The notes under the pieces were generated by a model. It worked only from the letters and a program-made list of their open reading frames with translations. It was not told the origin of the DNA and searched no databases. The position numbers and the translations under genes were made by a program. A DNA stretch of 20,737 nt from Zoopage sp. CT-All (lineage: Eukaryota > Zoopagomycota > Zoopagomycetes > Zoopagales > Zoopagaceae), in assembly GCA_004114245.1 (NCBI GenBank), contig QZWS01000157.1:1-20737 (forward strand). Direction: 5' to 3'. This document shows, piece by piece, positions 9,201 to 17,321 of this stretch. How positions within the stretch are numbered: position 1 is the first letter of the stretch; each line of letters opens with the position of its first letter.

Positions 9201-11486
9201 AGCAGTGGAACGGGCATTGCCGCAGTATTGGGTGGCTCTGCGAACTTGTCTCGGCCCCTTCCATCCTCGACCTCTCTCATCAGGATTCTGCCCCCACCTC
9301 TCACGGTGCATGTGATCGACATTCCCCCAGCACCTTCGCACTCGTCCTCGCTCTCGGGCGTCTCGAAGCGGAGAAAGCATCTCATCATTGTTACCGTTCC
9401 CGAGGCAGAAAGCAGCCAGGCCTATGCTCAGGCACAACAGCAACAGGCAGCCGCGGTTTCACAACAGTCATTGAAAAGTGCAGCCCCCCTGGTTGTTTCA
9501 GGAACGACTGCCAAGCCAGTCATGACGGCGAGTACAGTGTCGGGATCGACATCTATGAACTTCGCAGCCGATGACCGGAGCGATAGTCCACGCAGTCGTC
9601 CTCAAGGATCATCCTCCTCGTCATCGCAGGACACGGATTTCGCTACAAGCGAGACGGCCAGACCTGCGTTCTCTCCAAGCACGCTTGTGACATCCGAGAC
9701 CGTTACCCCAACGAAATCGACACTGCTGGCTCCAGTAACCAAGCCAGCGATGGCGATGGAAACGCGCATGTTCCAGTTTGGGGTCAAAATTGACCGACTA
9801 GAGCATGCGGCAGCACAGGCCACGAAGGAGACGCTCGGTGGTCTGGCTGAGGAGATGGAATGGCTCGGGCGGGTGTTGGTCGACGGTGTCCCCGTCAAGG
9901 TTATGACGGGCATGTCAAGACAGGACCTAGGTTTCACGGACGGCATGATGGAGGATGATGAAGATGGAGCAGAGCTGCAGCGTGGGCGAAGTCCACAACA
10001 GAATGGCAACGATTATTCCGACAAAGAGACCGAGGCCAATGGAATCATCACAGACAATGGCGACGACGACGGTGGCCGTGCACTGTATTCTGACGATGGA
10101 GAACCCAGTCTGCGCTCCAAGTCTGGATCGCGCAAGAGGAGACATCATCGCCAACAACTCGCCCAGTTGAATAGCCAGCTGGTTTCCGGATCAGGTACAG
10201 AAGGTTTTGAGGAGACGATGTCAAGGACAAACGGACCTGGGTCCGTGTCGGGGCCTCATTCAACGGCAGAACCAGTTTCGAATCGGAGGCCAACGAGCTC
10301 AATGTCAGGCTTCTCGGCGTTTTTGATGAATGTTGGTTTATTGAGTCAACGCGGATCAAGAGCAGACCTGGATGCGGTGGCGGAAAACGCTCATGATGGT
10401 GATGACGATAGTATGTCTGTGAGCAGCTCGGCGCAGGATCAAGGCCGTTGCCGTTCCTCGATGGAGTACGAGGACCTGGACGATGACCGCACTATCCGGG
10501 CCAGCAAGAGTGTAAGCCGAAATAGGACCAGTGATGCCACGAATGCCCAGGGCAGCAGTGGCAAGAAAAAGACGAGAAATGGAGGACGAAAGCACGCCAA
10601 GGCCGACCCTGAGCATGAGCATGATCTTGACCTGGAAAGTCTGCATGGGTCCATTGTCTTCCAGAACGACGCGTATGATGTCCCGTCCGGCACAGACATG
10701 TTGCCCAGTAATATCGATGTCGAACACGACGAGAGGAGGAACGACAGAGACGTGATGGACTGGGCCCACGAGAGCGGGACTGTCCGGCGGAGAAAGGGCA
10801 AAGAGGCGACTGTGCACGATGAACGCTTCGCGGCCAGAGACGATTTAAACGGCCGAGGAGAGAAGAGTCAGATGGACTCGGAGATCATGTTACCGTCCGC
10901 TCAGGCCCAAAATCATCGTCGACAAGGCAGTCGGTCATCGTTTTATCGATCGAGAGCGAGTTCGTCGCAGTCAAAGGTGCGGAGGCCTGGATCAACGAAC
11001 GGCGCCGACCACCCACGATTCAGAGGCAGTCTGCTTTACGCGTACACGTTCAGGAATATTTTCTGGTGTGCTGTGGCCTGCTTTTTGATGGGTCTACTGC
11101 TTAGGATATACGTGATCGGACCTTCGTTCCTGAAGACGGTCTCACGGACGTCGGGAAGACCCAATGGCTCGGGGTATACAACGACATACTATTACTACCG
11201 TGCAGCACCCAGGCGCCCCGCCACGGGAACGTTTACATCACCAGCGTCTAGGACTTTGTCACCACTGACGGGCAAGGGCAGCCGTGGCAATCCGAGTCGT
11301 GAGCGAGATCGTGATGGACGGTACCAGCATCCGGATGGGGATCGGACATCATCCGCAGAGGCAGAGCTGGAAGGGTCTGTGTGGCCGCAAGGGATCCGTG
11401 AGGTGTTCACCGTACGCCGGATCCTCGGCTGGGACTTTGTTTTGTTGGCGTACCCGGCCCAAGAGCAGCAACAACAGCAACAGTAG
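3227..11486 (+). CDS. Membrane-anchored protein with three tandem START-type lipid-binding domains
   Basis: Spliced from ten exons: 3227-3246, 3360-3472, 3624-3944, 4122-4215, 4499-6078, 6216-6309, 6417-7723, 7811-7910, 8003-8436 and 8551-11486. All junctions are GT..AG, the frame stays open, and the sum (6,999 nt) gives 2,332 residues. START domains bind a lipid in a hydrophobic cavity. Here they lie at about residues 10-315, 638-855 and 1100-1345. Each shows an N-terminal helix with GW/SW, a [KR]-[GS]-x4-G strand, an ARKIWD-type motif, a SPRD/SPKD/PSRD turn and a C-terminal helix ending in PP. Each START is followed by a similar beta-rich segment. Residues after about 1800 are Ser/Asp-rich and disordered, then a hydrophobic segment (about 2190-2211) and a ~120-residue basic, Tyr-rich tail ending in polyQ. 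Other polyQ tracts lie near 5461-5510, 6853-6881 and 9430-9460. The least certain parts are exon 1 (20 nt, donor gtcaga) and the acceptor of intron 6. Lipid ligand and membrane are unknown. Confidence 0.82.
3361..5570 (+). other. Module 1: START domain 1 plus beta-rich segment
   Basis: START 1 runs from exon 2 (ALTYFSSLAQSSSGWKRLSS) through exon 5. A low-complexity Gly/Ser/Ala insertion (residues about 45-105) separates its first helix from the first strand. Key motifs are ARKIWDQM at the exon 3/4 junction, TTWPASPRDALL at the exon 4/5 junction, and a final helix ending near GVPPHVS. The following beta-rich segment (residues about 413-540) begins VDVELDGEKWG, contains YILRMKH and VKLRIERI, and ends with LILSVNGHEK after a Gln-rich insertion. 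Confidence 0.75.
5863..7240 (+). other. Module 2: START domain 2 plus beta-rich segment
   Basis: START 2 begins with SYTYFNSLLQEPASSWKAIS. It continues with ARKIWDKM at the exon 5/6 junction and FWPTSPKDMAVL at the exon 6/7 junction, and ends near YGSPPTLV. The beta-rich segment (residues about 932-1005) begins LAEIRLDARTW, contains ITIDPPPSKV and YRLRIEH, and ends with GIVVNGVAIK. It is the most compact of the three copies and so the best template for defining the domain. A polyQ run separates START 2 from it. Confidence 0.75.
7492..9900 (+). other. Module 3: divergent START domain 3 plus interrupted beta-rich segment
   Basis: START 3 begins near LQYAQGAMNLLSKI and has a GTRSKLDDLF stretch at the exon 7/8 junction, where the conserved W of modules 1 and 2 is replaced by L. 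A LPPSRDLYFI turn lies at the exon 8/9 junction, and the helix ends near QAAPPIVRIP. The beta-rich counterpart is split: MVVDLKQYPIGYN (about 1460), RILPPPLTVHVID (about 1596), and GRVLVDGVPVKV (about 1793), separated by long Ser-rich insertions. The assignment of this third beta segment is weaker than the other two. Confidence 0.6.
11055..11120 (+). other. Predicted transmembrane segment of the triple-START protein
   Basis: About 22 hydrophobic residues (NIFWCAVACFLMGLLLRIYV, near residues 2190-2211) are preceded by Arg-rich sequence and followed by a roughly 120-residue tail. No signal peptide is visible at the N terminus, so the START domains are probably cytosolic and the tail would cross to the other side of the membrane. 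The tail is too long for a classical tail-anchored protein. Confidence 0.7.
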
Positions 11487-11665
11487 CATCCATCAAGCAG
11501 CAGCGCTAGTTTTTTGCCTATCGATTATCAAACACGAAAAAAAAAGAACTTGATTGCTCTTCATCCACCCCGAGACTTTTGACAGAGGAGTAGAAAGCGT
11601 ATGTTTTATTCTGAATGTATGGGTGTACGGAAAGTTTCTTGTATTCTTTTTTTTCCCTTGTATTC
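11487..11665. other. Tail-to-tail intergenic region with a poly(A) signal for the deacetylase
   Basis: The START gene (+) and the deacetylase gene (-) converge here with 179 bases between stop codons. On the minus strand, an AATAAA hexamer lies at 11605-11610, about 55 bases past the deacetylase stop. An A-run at 11536-11545 lies on the plus strand. The 3' UTRs may overlap. Confidence 0.55.
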
Positions 11666-12734
11666 TTAAGCCAGCACATAGGCCAGGATAGCACCCAAGC
11701 CAAAGGTCCAAGCAACAACGTTGTGCACTTGTGCCCCACTTGTAGGAGTTGGAGTTGGAGTATGAGTCGGAGTGGAGTTGGTCGGCGGGGTGACGGCTTT
11801 GTCGTGGTGTGTCTTCTGATGATAGGGATGGGTGCTCGTGAACTGACACTCCTTGTAGGGCTGACGGGTACCACCGAGGCACTCGGCCAGGGGCACGAAC
11901 GTGAAGCCCTTGGCGCGGATGGTATCGATGACCTTGGGGATCAACTTGAGGACGAAGGGAAAGGTCTCGTGGTGGAGCAAGATGATGGAATCGGATTTCG
12001 GGTCAGCGTCCTTGAGGATGTCGTTGAGGCGGCTCATGGACAGTTCCGTGGACTTGTCCTCGGGCAAGAGCACTTTGTCCTGGTGGGACAGGGTGTCGTT
12101 TCGGTAGGCGTTCTGCCAATCGGAGGAATCGACGTTGTAGTGGACGCGTTGCAGGCCCAGGTCGTAGACGGCCTTGGTGCAATTGGCGGTGGAGCATTGG
12201 TCATAGGGCACGCGCACAAAGGACGGACGGACTTTGCCGTAGGTGTAGATGAGGTTCGAGGTTTTGTTGAGGTCTCCGTAGATTGCTTGGTAGGTCATGA
12301 GGTCGTAGTTTTGGTGGGTGTAGCCGTGGAGGGCGACTTGGTGACCGTCGTTCATGATCTTGTCGATGAGATGGATTCTTTCGGGTTTGACACGCTCGAC
12401 TTGTTTGCCCCTAAGGAAAGAACCAAGAAAATAAAAAAAAATTGTCTAGTTATTTTTTCGATCATGGACGCGTCAATAGAACAATAATAATACGTTGTTT
12501 GGACAAGACATACAGCAAAAAGAACGTGGCGCTGACGTTTTTTGTCTTGAGGATGCTTAAAATATCCTCGGTGTAGTAATCTGGACCGTCGTCGATGGTC
12601 AAGGCGACGATCCCGGGCTTTGTGCAGTTCGAGGTCAAGTACGAGGGAGGAGTGGGGGAATGCAGGACCGCCGTTGTCAGGGAGGTAAATGAGAGTGCTG
12701 CTGAACAGCACAAGAGAAGGGTGAGGAGATTCAT
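11666..12734 (-). CDS. Polysaccharide (chitin) deacetylase, NodB family, probably GPI-anchored
   Basis: Two exons on the minus strand, 12734-12514 and 12410-11666, with a 103-nt intron (donor gtatgt, acceptor ttag), give 321 residues. The family removes acetyl groups from chitin to make chitosan in the cell wall, using a metal ion. The five NodB motifs are visible: TIDDGP (46-51; Asp48/Asp49), HGYTH (His102/His106, metal ligands), RVPY (140-143), DSSDW (168-172) and ILLHH (about 217-221). The N terminus is a signal peptide (MNLLTLLLCCSAALSFTSLT). The C terminus is a Thr/Pro-rich linker followed by a hydrophobic tail ending AYVLA with no basic residues, as expected for GPI attachment. Paired Cys (146, 151) and several N-x-S/T sites fit a secreted protein. 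The start is the only Met before the signal peptide. Chitin rather than another polysaccharide is inferred from the fungal context. Confidence 0.92.
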
Positions 12735-13100
12735 GGCAGGGGGGGGGGGAGACTCTTGTCTATGGACAAATGGGGTCGGCTAAAAATGAACTGAAGAGGG
12801 GGAAGGATGGAGTGACTATGCGCAAGGACTTGCGCGCGCGTGTGTGTGTGTGCGTCTGTGTAGGCAGGGAGGAGGGCTCTAGCGTGGGTGAGAATGTCGA
12901 CGTTCGTGCAAAGAGCGAAAGAAATGACGGGAGATAGGAAGGGATTTCGGTAGCCCTTTTGTATGTGGGCGGATTGTGTGTGCCTTGAAACCAAAGGTGG
13001 CTGCAACCGTTCTAGCTACTACGAGTACGACTACGACTACCCAAACACATGCAAGTAGTAGGGGACTAGAGACTAACATTTGCCTTTTTTTATATGTGCT
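12735..13100 (-). promoter_or_regulatory. Upstream region of the deacetylase gene, with poly-C and alternating CG/GT tracts
   Basis: Eleven consecutive C residues (minus strand; 12739-12749) lie four bases before the deacetylase ATG. A 24-nt alternating purine-pyrimidine run (12831-12854, CG then GT) lies further upstream and could adopt Z-DNA. The minus strand is CT-rich between them. No TATA box is evident. Confidence 0.45.
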
Positions 13101-14640
13101 GCGTCATCAAGATCCAGCCAAACAGACCATTTCAGCTTCATATGATTCAAAAGGAAATGAAGGAAGTCGCCCGGTCTCTGGATACTGACGTGTTCCATGG
13201 AAACCAGGCGATCCTGTCAAAGCCAAATCGCCCGCTTGCGTCCTCTATATCGACACAGTAGTGTAGGCTGAGGCCAACTTTTTTTTTTTCGCAAGTTTGA
13301 GTCAGCCTTAGCTGCAACAAGTATATTTGTTCAACAAGATCTGTGTTAATTCAGGAACCAAAAAAAGTGGCAACGACAATCCATTGTTCGTTAGGAAAGA
13401 ACTGCTTTTTCCGGGTGAACGAGTTCTTTTTTCACACTTTAGGCCAGTGATCCTCGCGAAAACAAAAGCCGGCATAAAACATAGACCAAAAGTCCTTTTG
13501 TAAAGTCTGTTGAAAGTCATACTCGCCCGTTTCCTTGCATGTGTCGTAGCCACCAGCGATATCTCCTTGAGACGCTTTTTTCGCTCTCGCCTCAAGATGA
13601 CCTCCTTGGATCAATAGCGTTGGTCATCGTGCTTTGAATTTCATTGTGGCCACCATTAAGAAGACCAAGAGCTAGCGCGGTTTGAGAACAACCATATCAT
13701 TATTATTGGGTGTCGACTGGAGTTGGGCAAAGCGTTCTAATGCAATGGAAGCATGGATCCAGTTTCAGCTGAAAAGTACTTGTTCCTTGGAGTCTTTCAT
13801 TTTTCGTCTTCTTCTAGGTTCCTGATCTATCTCGGATATTTGCCCTACATATGCGTGTGCTTGAATCCAAAGTTTTTTATCGCCTGCGCCTCGGGAGCGA
13901 GAAAAAGCCACACTGGCTCTGCCCTTGATGCCCTGCCAAGGATCAACCTGAGAAATCGAATCAGATTCGAGGTCAGACGCGTTAAGTGTATCCCCAGTAC
14001 ACATGAGAAGGACGCAATCATGTCGGAGTGCACATGGTGATAGATATGGATCGGCGATTTCCTTGATAAAAAAGAAAACCACAGAAATGAGCCCTTCAGT
14101 GTTCTGTGGCACCCTACACAACCGCAGCTTCCCCAAGGCAGTGTATACACGCCAAGCGGCTGTATAGCAATTAGTGACACCGCGAATACTATCTCTTGGA
14201 GGCGCGTGGAGACAGCGTCTAGACGGAGCCAGGATTATGTGTGTTCACATTCTGGACACGGGCGCGCGCGCGATAAACAAGGCTGAGACCGTGAGAGGGT
14301 AGACACGGGGCGTAGGTACGTATCCATCTGCTGATGGACTTCCTGTAGATTTCTATAAAAAAGAATAGTAAAAAAGGCGTCAGACAAGGACAGAAGAGTC
14401 TGGACCCCAAAACTGTGAGAAAATACCAAGAAGTTGCTTAAAAAAGGCCTTGTTTTTGTGGTTTTTTTTTGCTTGAGCTGGATGTTTACTTGACTGACGT
14501 ATGTGTATACACTGAAAGAATAGAAGGTTCTGCCCTTGTTGTGTGCCAGGGAGACAAACAGGTAAAATAAGGTGAAATACAGTTAAGCTACCTGCCCGAC
14601 GAGGTGGTACACAGTGTCCGCAGAAAAGTTCGGGATCGTC

Positions 14641-14659
14641 TTTTTTTTTTTTTTTTTTT
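14641..14659. repeat. T19 homopolymer
   Basis: Nineteen consecutive T residues. Length is likely to be polymorphic or miscalled. Confidence 0.9.
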
Positions 14660-15558
14660 GCGACATGAATATTCTTGTTTCCAATCCCGAAGATCAAAAA
14701 AAAAGTTTAACGTGGCTGAGCAGCAGCCTTTATTGCCGCACATGCAAGCGACTCCTTTTCGGACGTGCTCCAATTGCCCCGCCCAGATATTTCTCCCTTG
14801 TACCTGGATAGGCTAGATTGAGGCCCTGTGGAGACCTGCTTCTATTAAAAAGAATAACGGAAGACATATGACAGCAAACATGCATTCCTGTTGCATGGAG
14901 GGCAAAGACCTTGAGCACATTCAGTCATCCATTGTCTACCCCTTGATTCACCTCATCGTGGCAAGACTTCAGAAAAAAGCCATTAGGATGACCCGGGTAT
15001 CTCAGTGGTCCTGAAGAAACCCCTCATAGGTCCCTCTAGCCAAATGCGCGCTAGTCCAGCGTTCATGTGGTCTGTTGGTAAGGCTGGCTGTTAATTGATG
15101 AGAATGATGTATAGAACATCACGAGGTTGACGAGGCACCACGTACGGAGAGGAAGAGGGGGGCAGAGAGGGTTGCCAGGATAAGGCGGCGAGCGGTGAGA
15201 GGACGCAGGGCTGGTTTCCTGTCAAAATGTCCATGCCTCCATATAGACTCTGTTCACCGCGGTTTATGGAGAGGTCAGTAGGCTTCCCGGGAGATGATCC
15301 GAAGAAAGCGACGGATTTGTTTGTGGTAGAAACAGCCAAGAATGTGCCCACGGTTTGCTTGCTTTAAAGAACTGCAGGCCCTATTGAATTGGTTCACTTT
15401 TGCGCGCTCTTTTACAGTCTGATGAATTGCAGAAAGACGAGAGACGTGGCTTTGAGCTGCATGCACTGGTTGTACGCCCACTGAGCAGAGGTCGGATAGA
15501 TGCCCGTTGCAATCCGCGAGGGCGACAAAAAAAATTTAAGCATGAAGGGCACGGAACC

Positions 15559-15575
15559 AAAAAAAAAAAAAAAAA
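15559..15575. repeat. A17 homopolymer
   Basis: Seventeen consecutive A residues inside the gene-poor stretch. There is no upstream coding sequence or target-site duplication that would mark a retroposed copy. Confidence 0.9.
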
Positions 15576-16382
15576 CCTTCTAGACTGTCCATGCAAAACC
15601 ATCGCTCAGTGAGTGAAGACAGGGGCGAGTGAAAGAATCGCTTTCGGACAGTTTTGTCTCATTACCAATAACAACAAAACAGGGGGGAGGGGAGGATGAG
15701 AAGGCGTTGAGCGAGTGTTGGACCAAAGACGGTAAGGCGGGTTGAAGGCTGAGATGAATGAAACTACTGTACTGCATATATGACGGACTACAACGGTGTT
15801 GATCGCACCCAGTGCCTCAAGGTTGCGGCCCAATTTTGATGGAGTTTCATATCAGTCAGGAACAGGCTGGGTGTGCCTTTCTTCCCTCCCTTCTATCCTT
15901 GCGTGCACTGTGATCTGCAGGAGGTAGGCTTTTTCAATCCATTGTTCTTAGTTAAATGGACAGGTCCTGAGGGAAAGACCATAATCAAACAAGGTTGAGT
16001 GTGCTACGGCACGCCCTGCGACTCTGTGTTTTGTGTCAGCTCATGGAAGCATCAGAAACAGACTTGTCCGAACTAACAGCGCAACTGCGCACACGAGTGA
16101 TGATTCTTTGAAGTGCTGGGAAGGACCCCTACAGGAAAATCATGTCTGTGATGACAGCGCCGACATCAACTCGCCCAACATAGAGGTTACCTCAGGTGGG
16201 GCCTGTTTGAATGGTGCGGGGAATTAGTTTACTGGTCTCGGTCTACACGGACAGTCTCGACTTGCGACAGTGTACGTTACCGCATCGAGTTGGGAATCGA
16301 GTACAAATCGTAATTGTAGTCTGCTTACAGCACTGACTTGAATTTCTCTAGAGCCGCGTCTCGCTTGTTTACCAAAACTCTA

Positions 16383-16422
16383 ACCGAGGCAAGCATGCTT
16401 GTCTGAACTAACAAGCCTCGGT
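16383..16422. repeat. Small inverted repeat enclosing a 10-bp palindrome
   Basis: Arms accgaggc (16383-16390) and gcctcggt (16415-16422) are exact reverse complements with a 24-nt spacer. The spacer begins with the palindrome aagcatgctt (16391-16400). No gene is adjacent, and the role is unknown. Confidence 0.6.
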
Positions 16423-16624
16423 AAAGAACGCAGCGGACGTTGCTAGTGGCCCATGGCGTATGTAGGACCAAGACAAAAGCACGCGCACTGCACCCAGATC
16501 GGCCTATCGTTTTCAAGACGATCTCTTGGGCGCTTTCGCCGTTGTGCCGCTGCTTCCATGCATCGCCCTAGCCATCCGTCGTCTTTACTTTAATAACTAT
16601 CTCGCTGCAACTCAAAAGCCATTA

Positions 16625-16662
16625 TTCACTCACTCAGTCACTCACACTACTCACTCACTCAT
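16625..16662. repeat. Degenerate CACT/ACTC simple repeat
   Basis: Imperfect tandem tetranucleotide units (cactcactca type) over about 38 bases. Confidence 0.7.
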
Positions 16663-16699
16663 GCTCGTATCCAGCCCGTCCATCGATTGTCTTTTCCGC

Positions 16700-17321
16700 G
16701 TCTGCCTTCCTGTTCAAGACACCTAGGACCGCGACAGACGCAAACCACAAAACAAACACAACTCAGGGACTTTGGCCCTTTTGCTGCCCGACGGTCGCAC
16801 ATGCTGACCCTCGTTGCCGTGTTCTACAGATGACCGCTCTCATTCGCACCCACACCCACATTCATAGAACATAATACACAACCGCTGGTCCTAGTCTCAT
16901 CCACTTAATGCTCATTCACTATAGTCCAGTAAACCTGCATTATTGTTACCCAGTCGCCAACAGTAGTCTCTGATGCCCGAAGCATTCATTCACAGTGTAC
17001 ACTGATGGCATCTGACACGGGCGAGGAAACAGATAAAAGGGATCCCAAGTGAGGCACCCTTCTTTTTCTCTTTTTTCTCTTTTTCCTTCGTCCAACTCCA
17101 TCCCTTTGGCCCCGTTCATCTCCTTCCGCATCACCACCTCTCATCCACCCTCGTCTTCGCAACCTCCCTTGTGTAGACAGTCCGTCCGTTCCTCCTCGCG
17201 CTTTTTTATTCTCTAATAGCGACAAGCTCTCCAGCTCCTTCTACCGTTCTTGTCGTTTGTTTCCTGCAGTCAAACTCCCTGGCCGAAACACACCACATAC
17301 AGCTACACACACGGCTAAACG
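16700..17321 (+). promoter_or_regulatory. Promoter and leader region of the amino acid permease gene
   Basis: No gene is seen. The last 250 bases are strongly pyrimidine-rich (ctttttctcttttttctc near 17062-17090). A single GATAA at 17032-17036 matches the core bound by fungal GATA factors (AreA/Gat1 type), which control nitrogen-source permeases. One copy is weak evidence because the motif is short. A CACAC-rich leader (around 17288-17312) leads into the ATG at 17322. Confidence 0.4.

Larger units (their letters stand above)
13101..16699. other. Gene-poor stretch of about 3.6 kb
   Basis: I find no supportable protein gene, tRNA or rRNA here. Open frames are short (under about 125 codons), overlap on several frames and lack domains or paired splice sites that extend them. 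The composition differs from the flanking genes: many homopolymer runs (T10 near 13281, T19 at 14641-14659, A17 at 15559-15575), a (GC)n run at 14262-14272 and short simple repeats. It could hold ncRNA genes, decayed sequence or distal promoter elements of the permease. Confidence 0.5.

Noticed and set aside
8568-11486. 972-codon frame as a separate membrane protein gene
   Set aside because: The frame is open upstream to an acceptor at 8550 that joins in phase to exon 9. It also holds the third beta-rich segment, so it reads as the last exon of the START gene. RNA-seq could overturn this.
11615-12487. 290-codon open frame on the plus strand
   Set aside because: It lies antisense to the chitin deacetylase, whose catalytic motifs and intron are clear. 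It is Val/Gly-rich with no domain, as expected for a shadow frame in GC-rich coding DNA.
13753-14040. 95-codon plus-strand frame and overlapping 123-codon minus-strand frame
   Set aside because: Both strands are open over the same bases, neither shows a domain, signal peptide or extending splice sites, and the composition matches the non-coding surroundings.
14990-15060. tRNA-like sequence (ggtatctcagtggtc)
   Set aside because: It vaguely resembles an A box, but no B box (GGTTCGANTCC-like) or closing acceptor stem follows at the right distance.
16033-16227. 64-codon frame (GTG start)
   Set aside because: Short, no ATG, no domain, no splice context.
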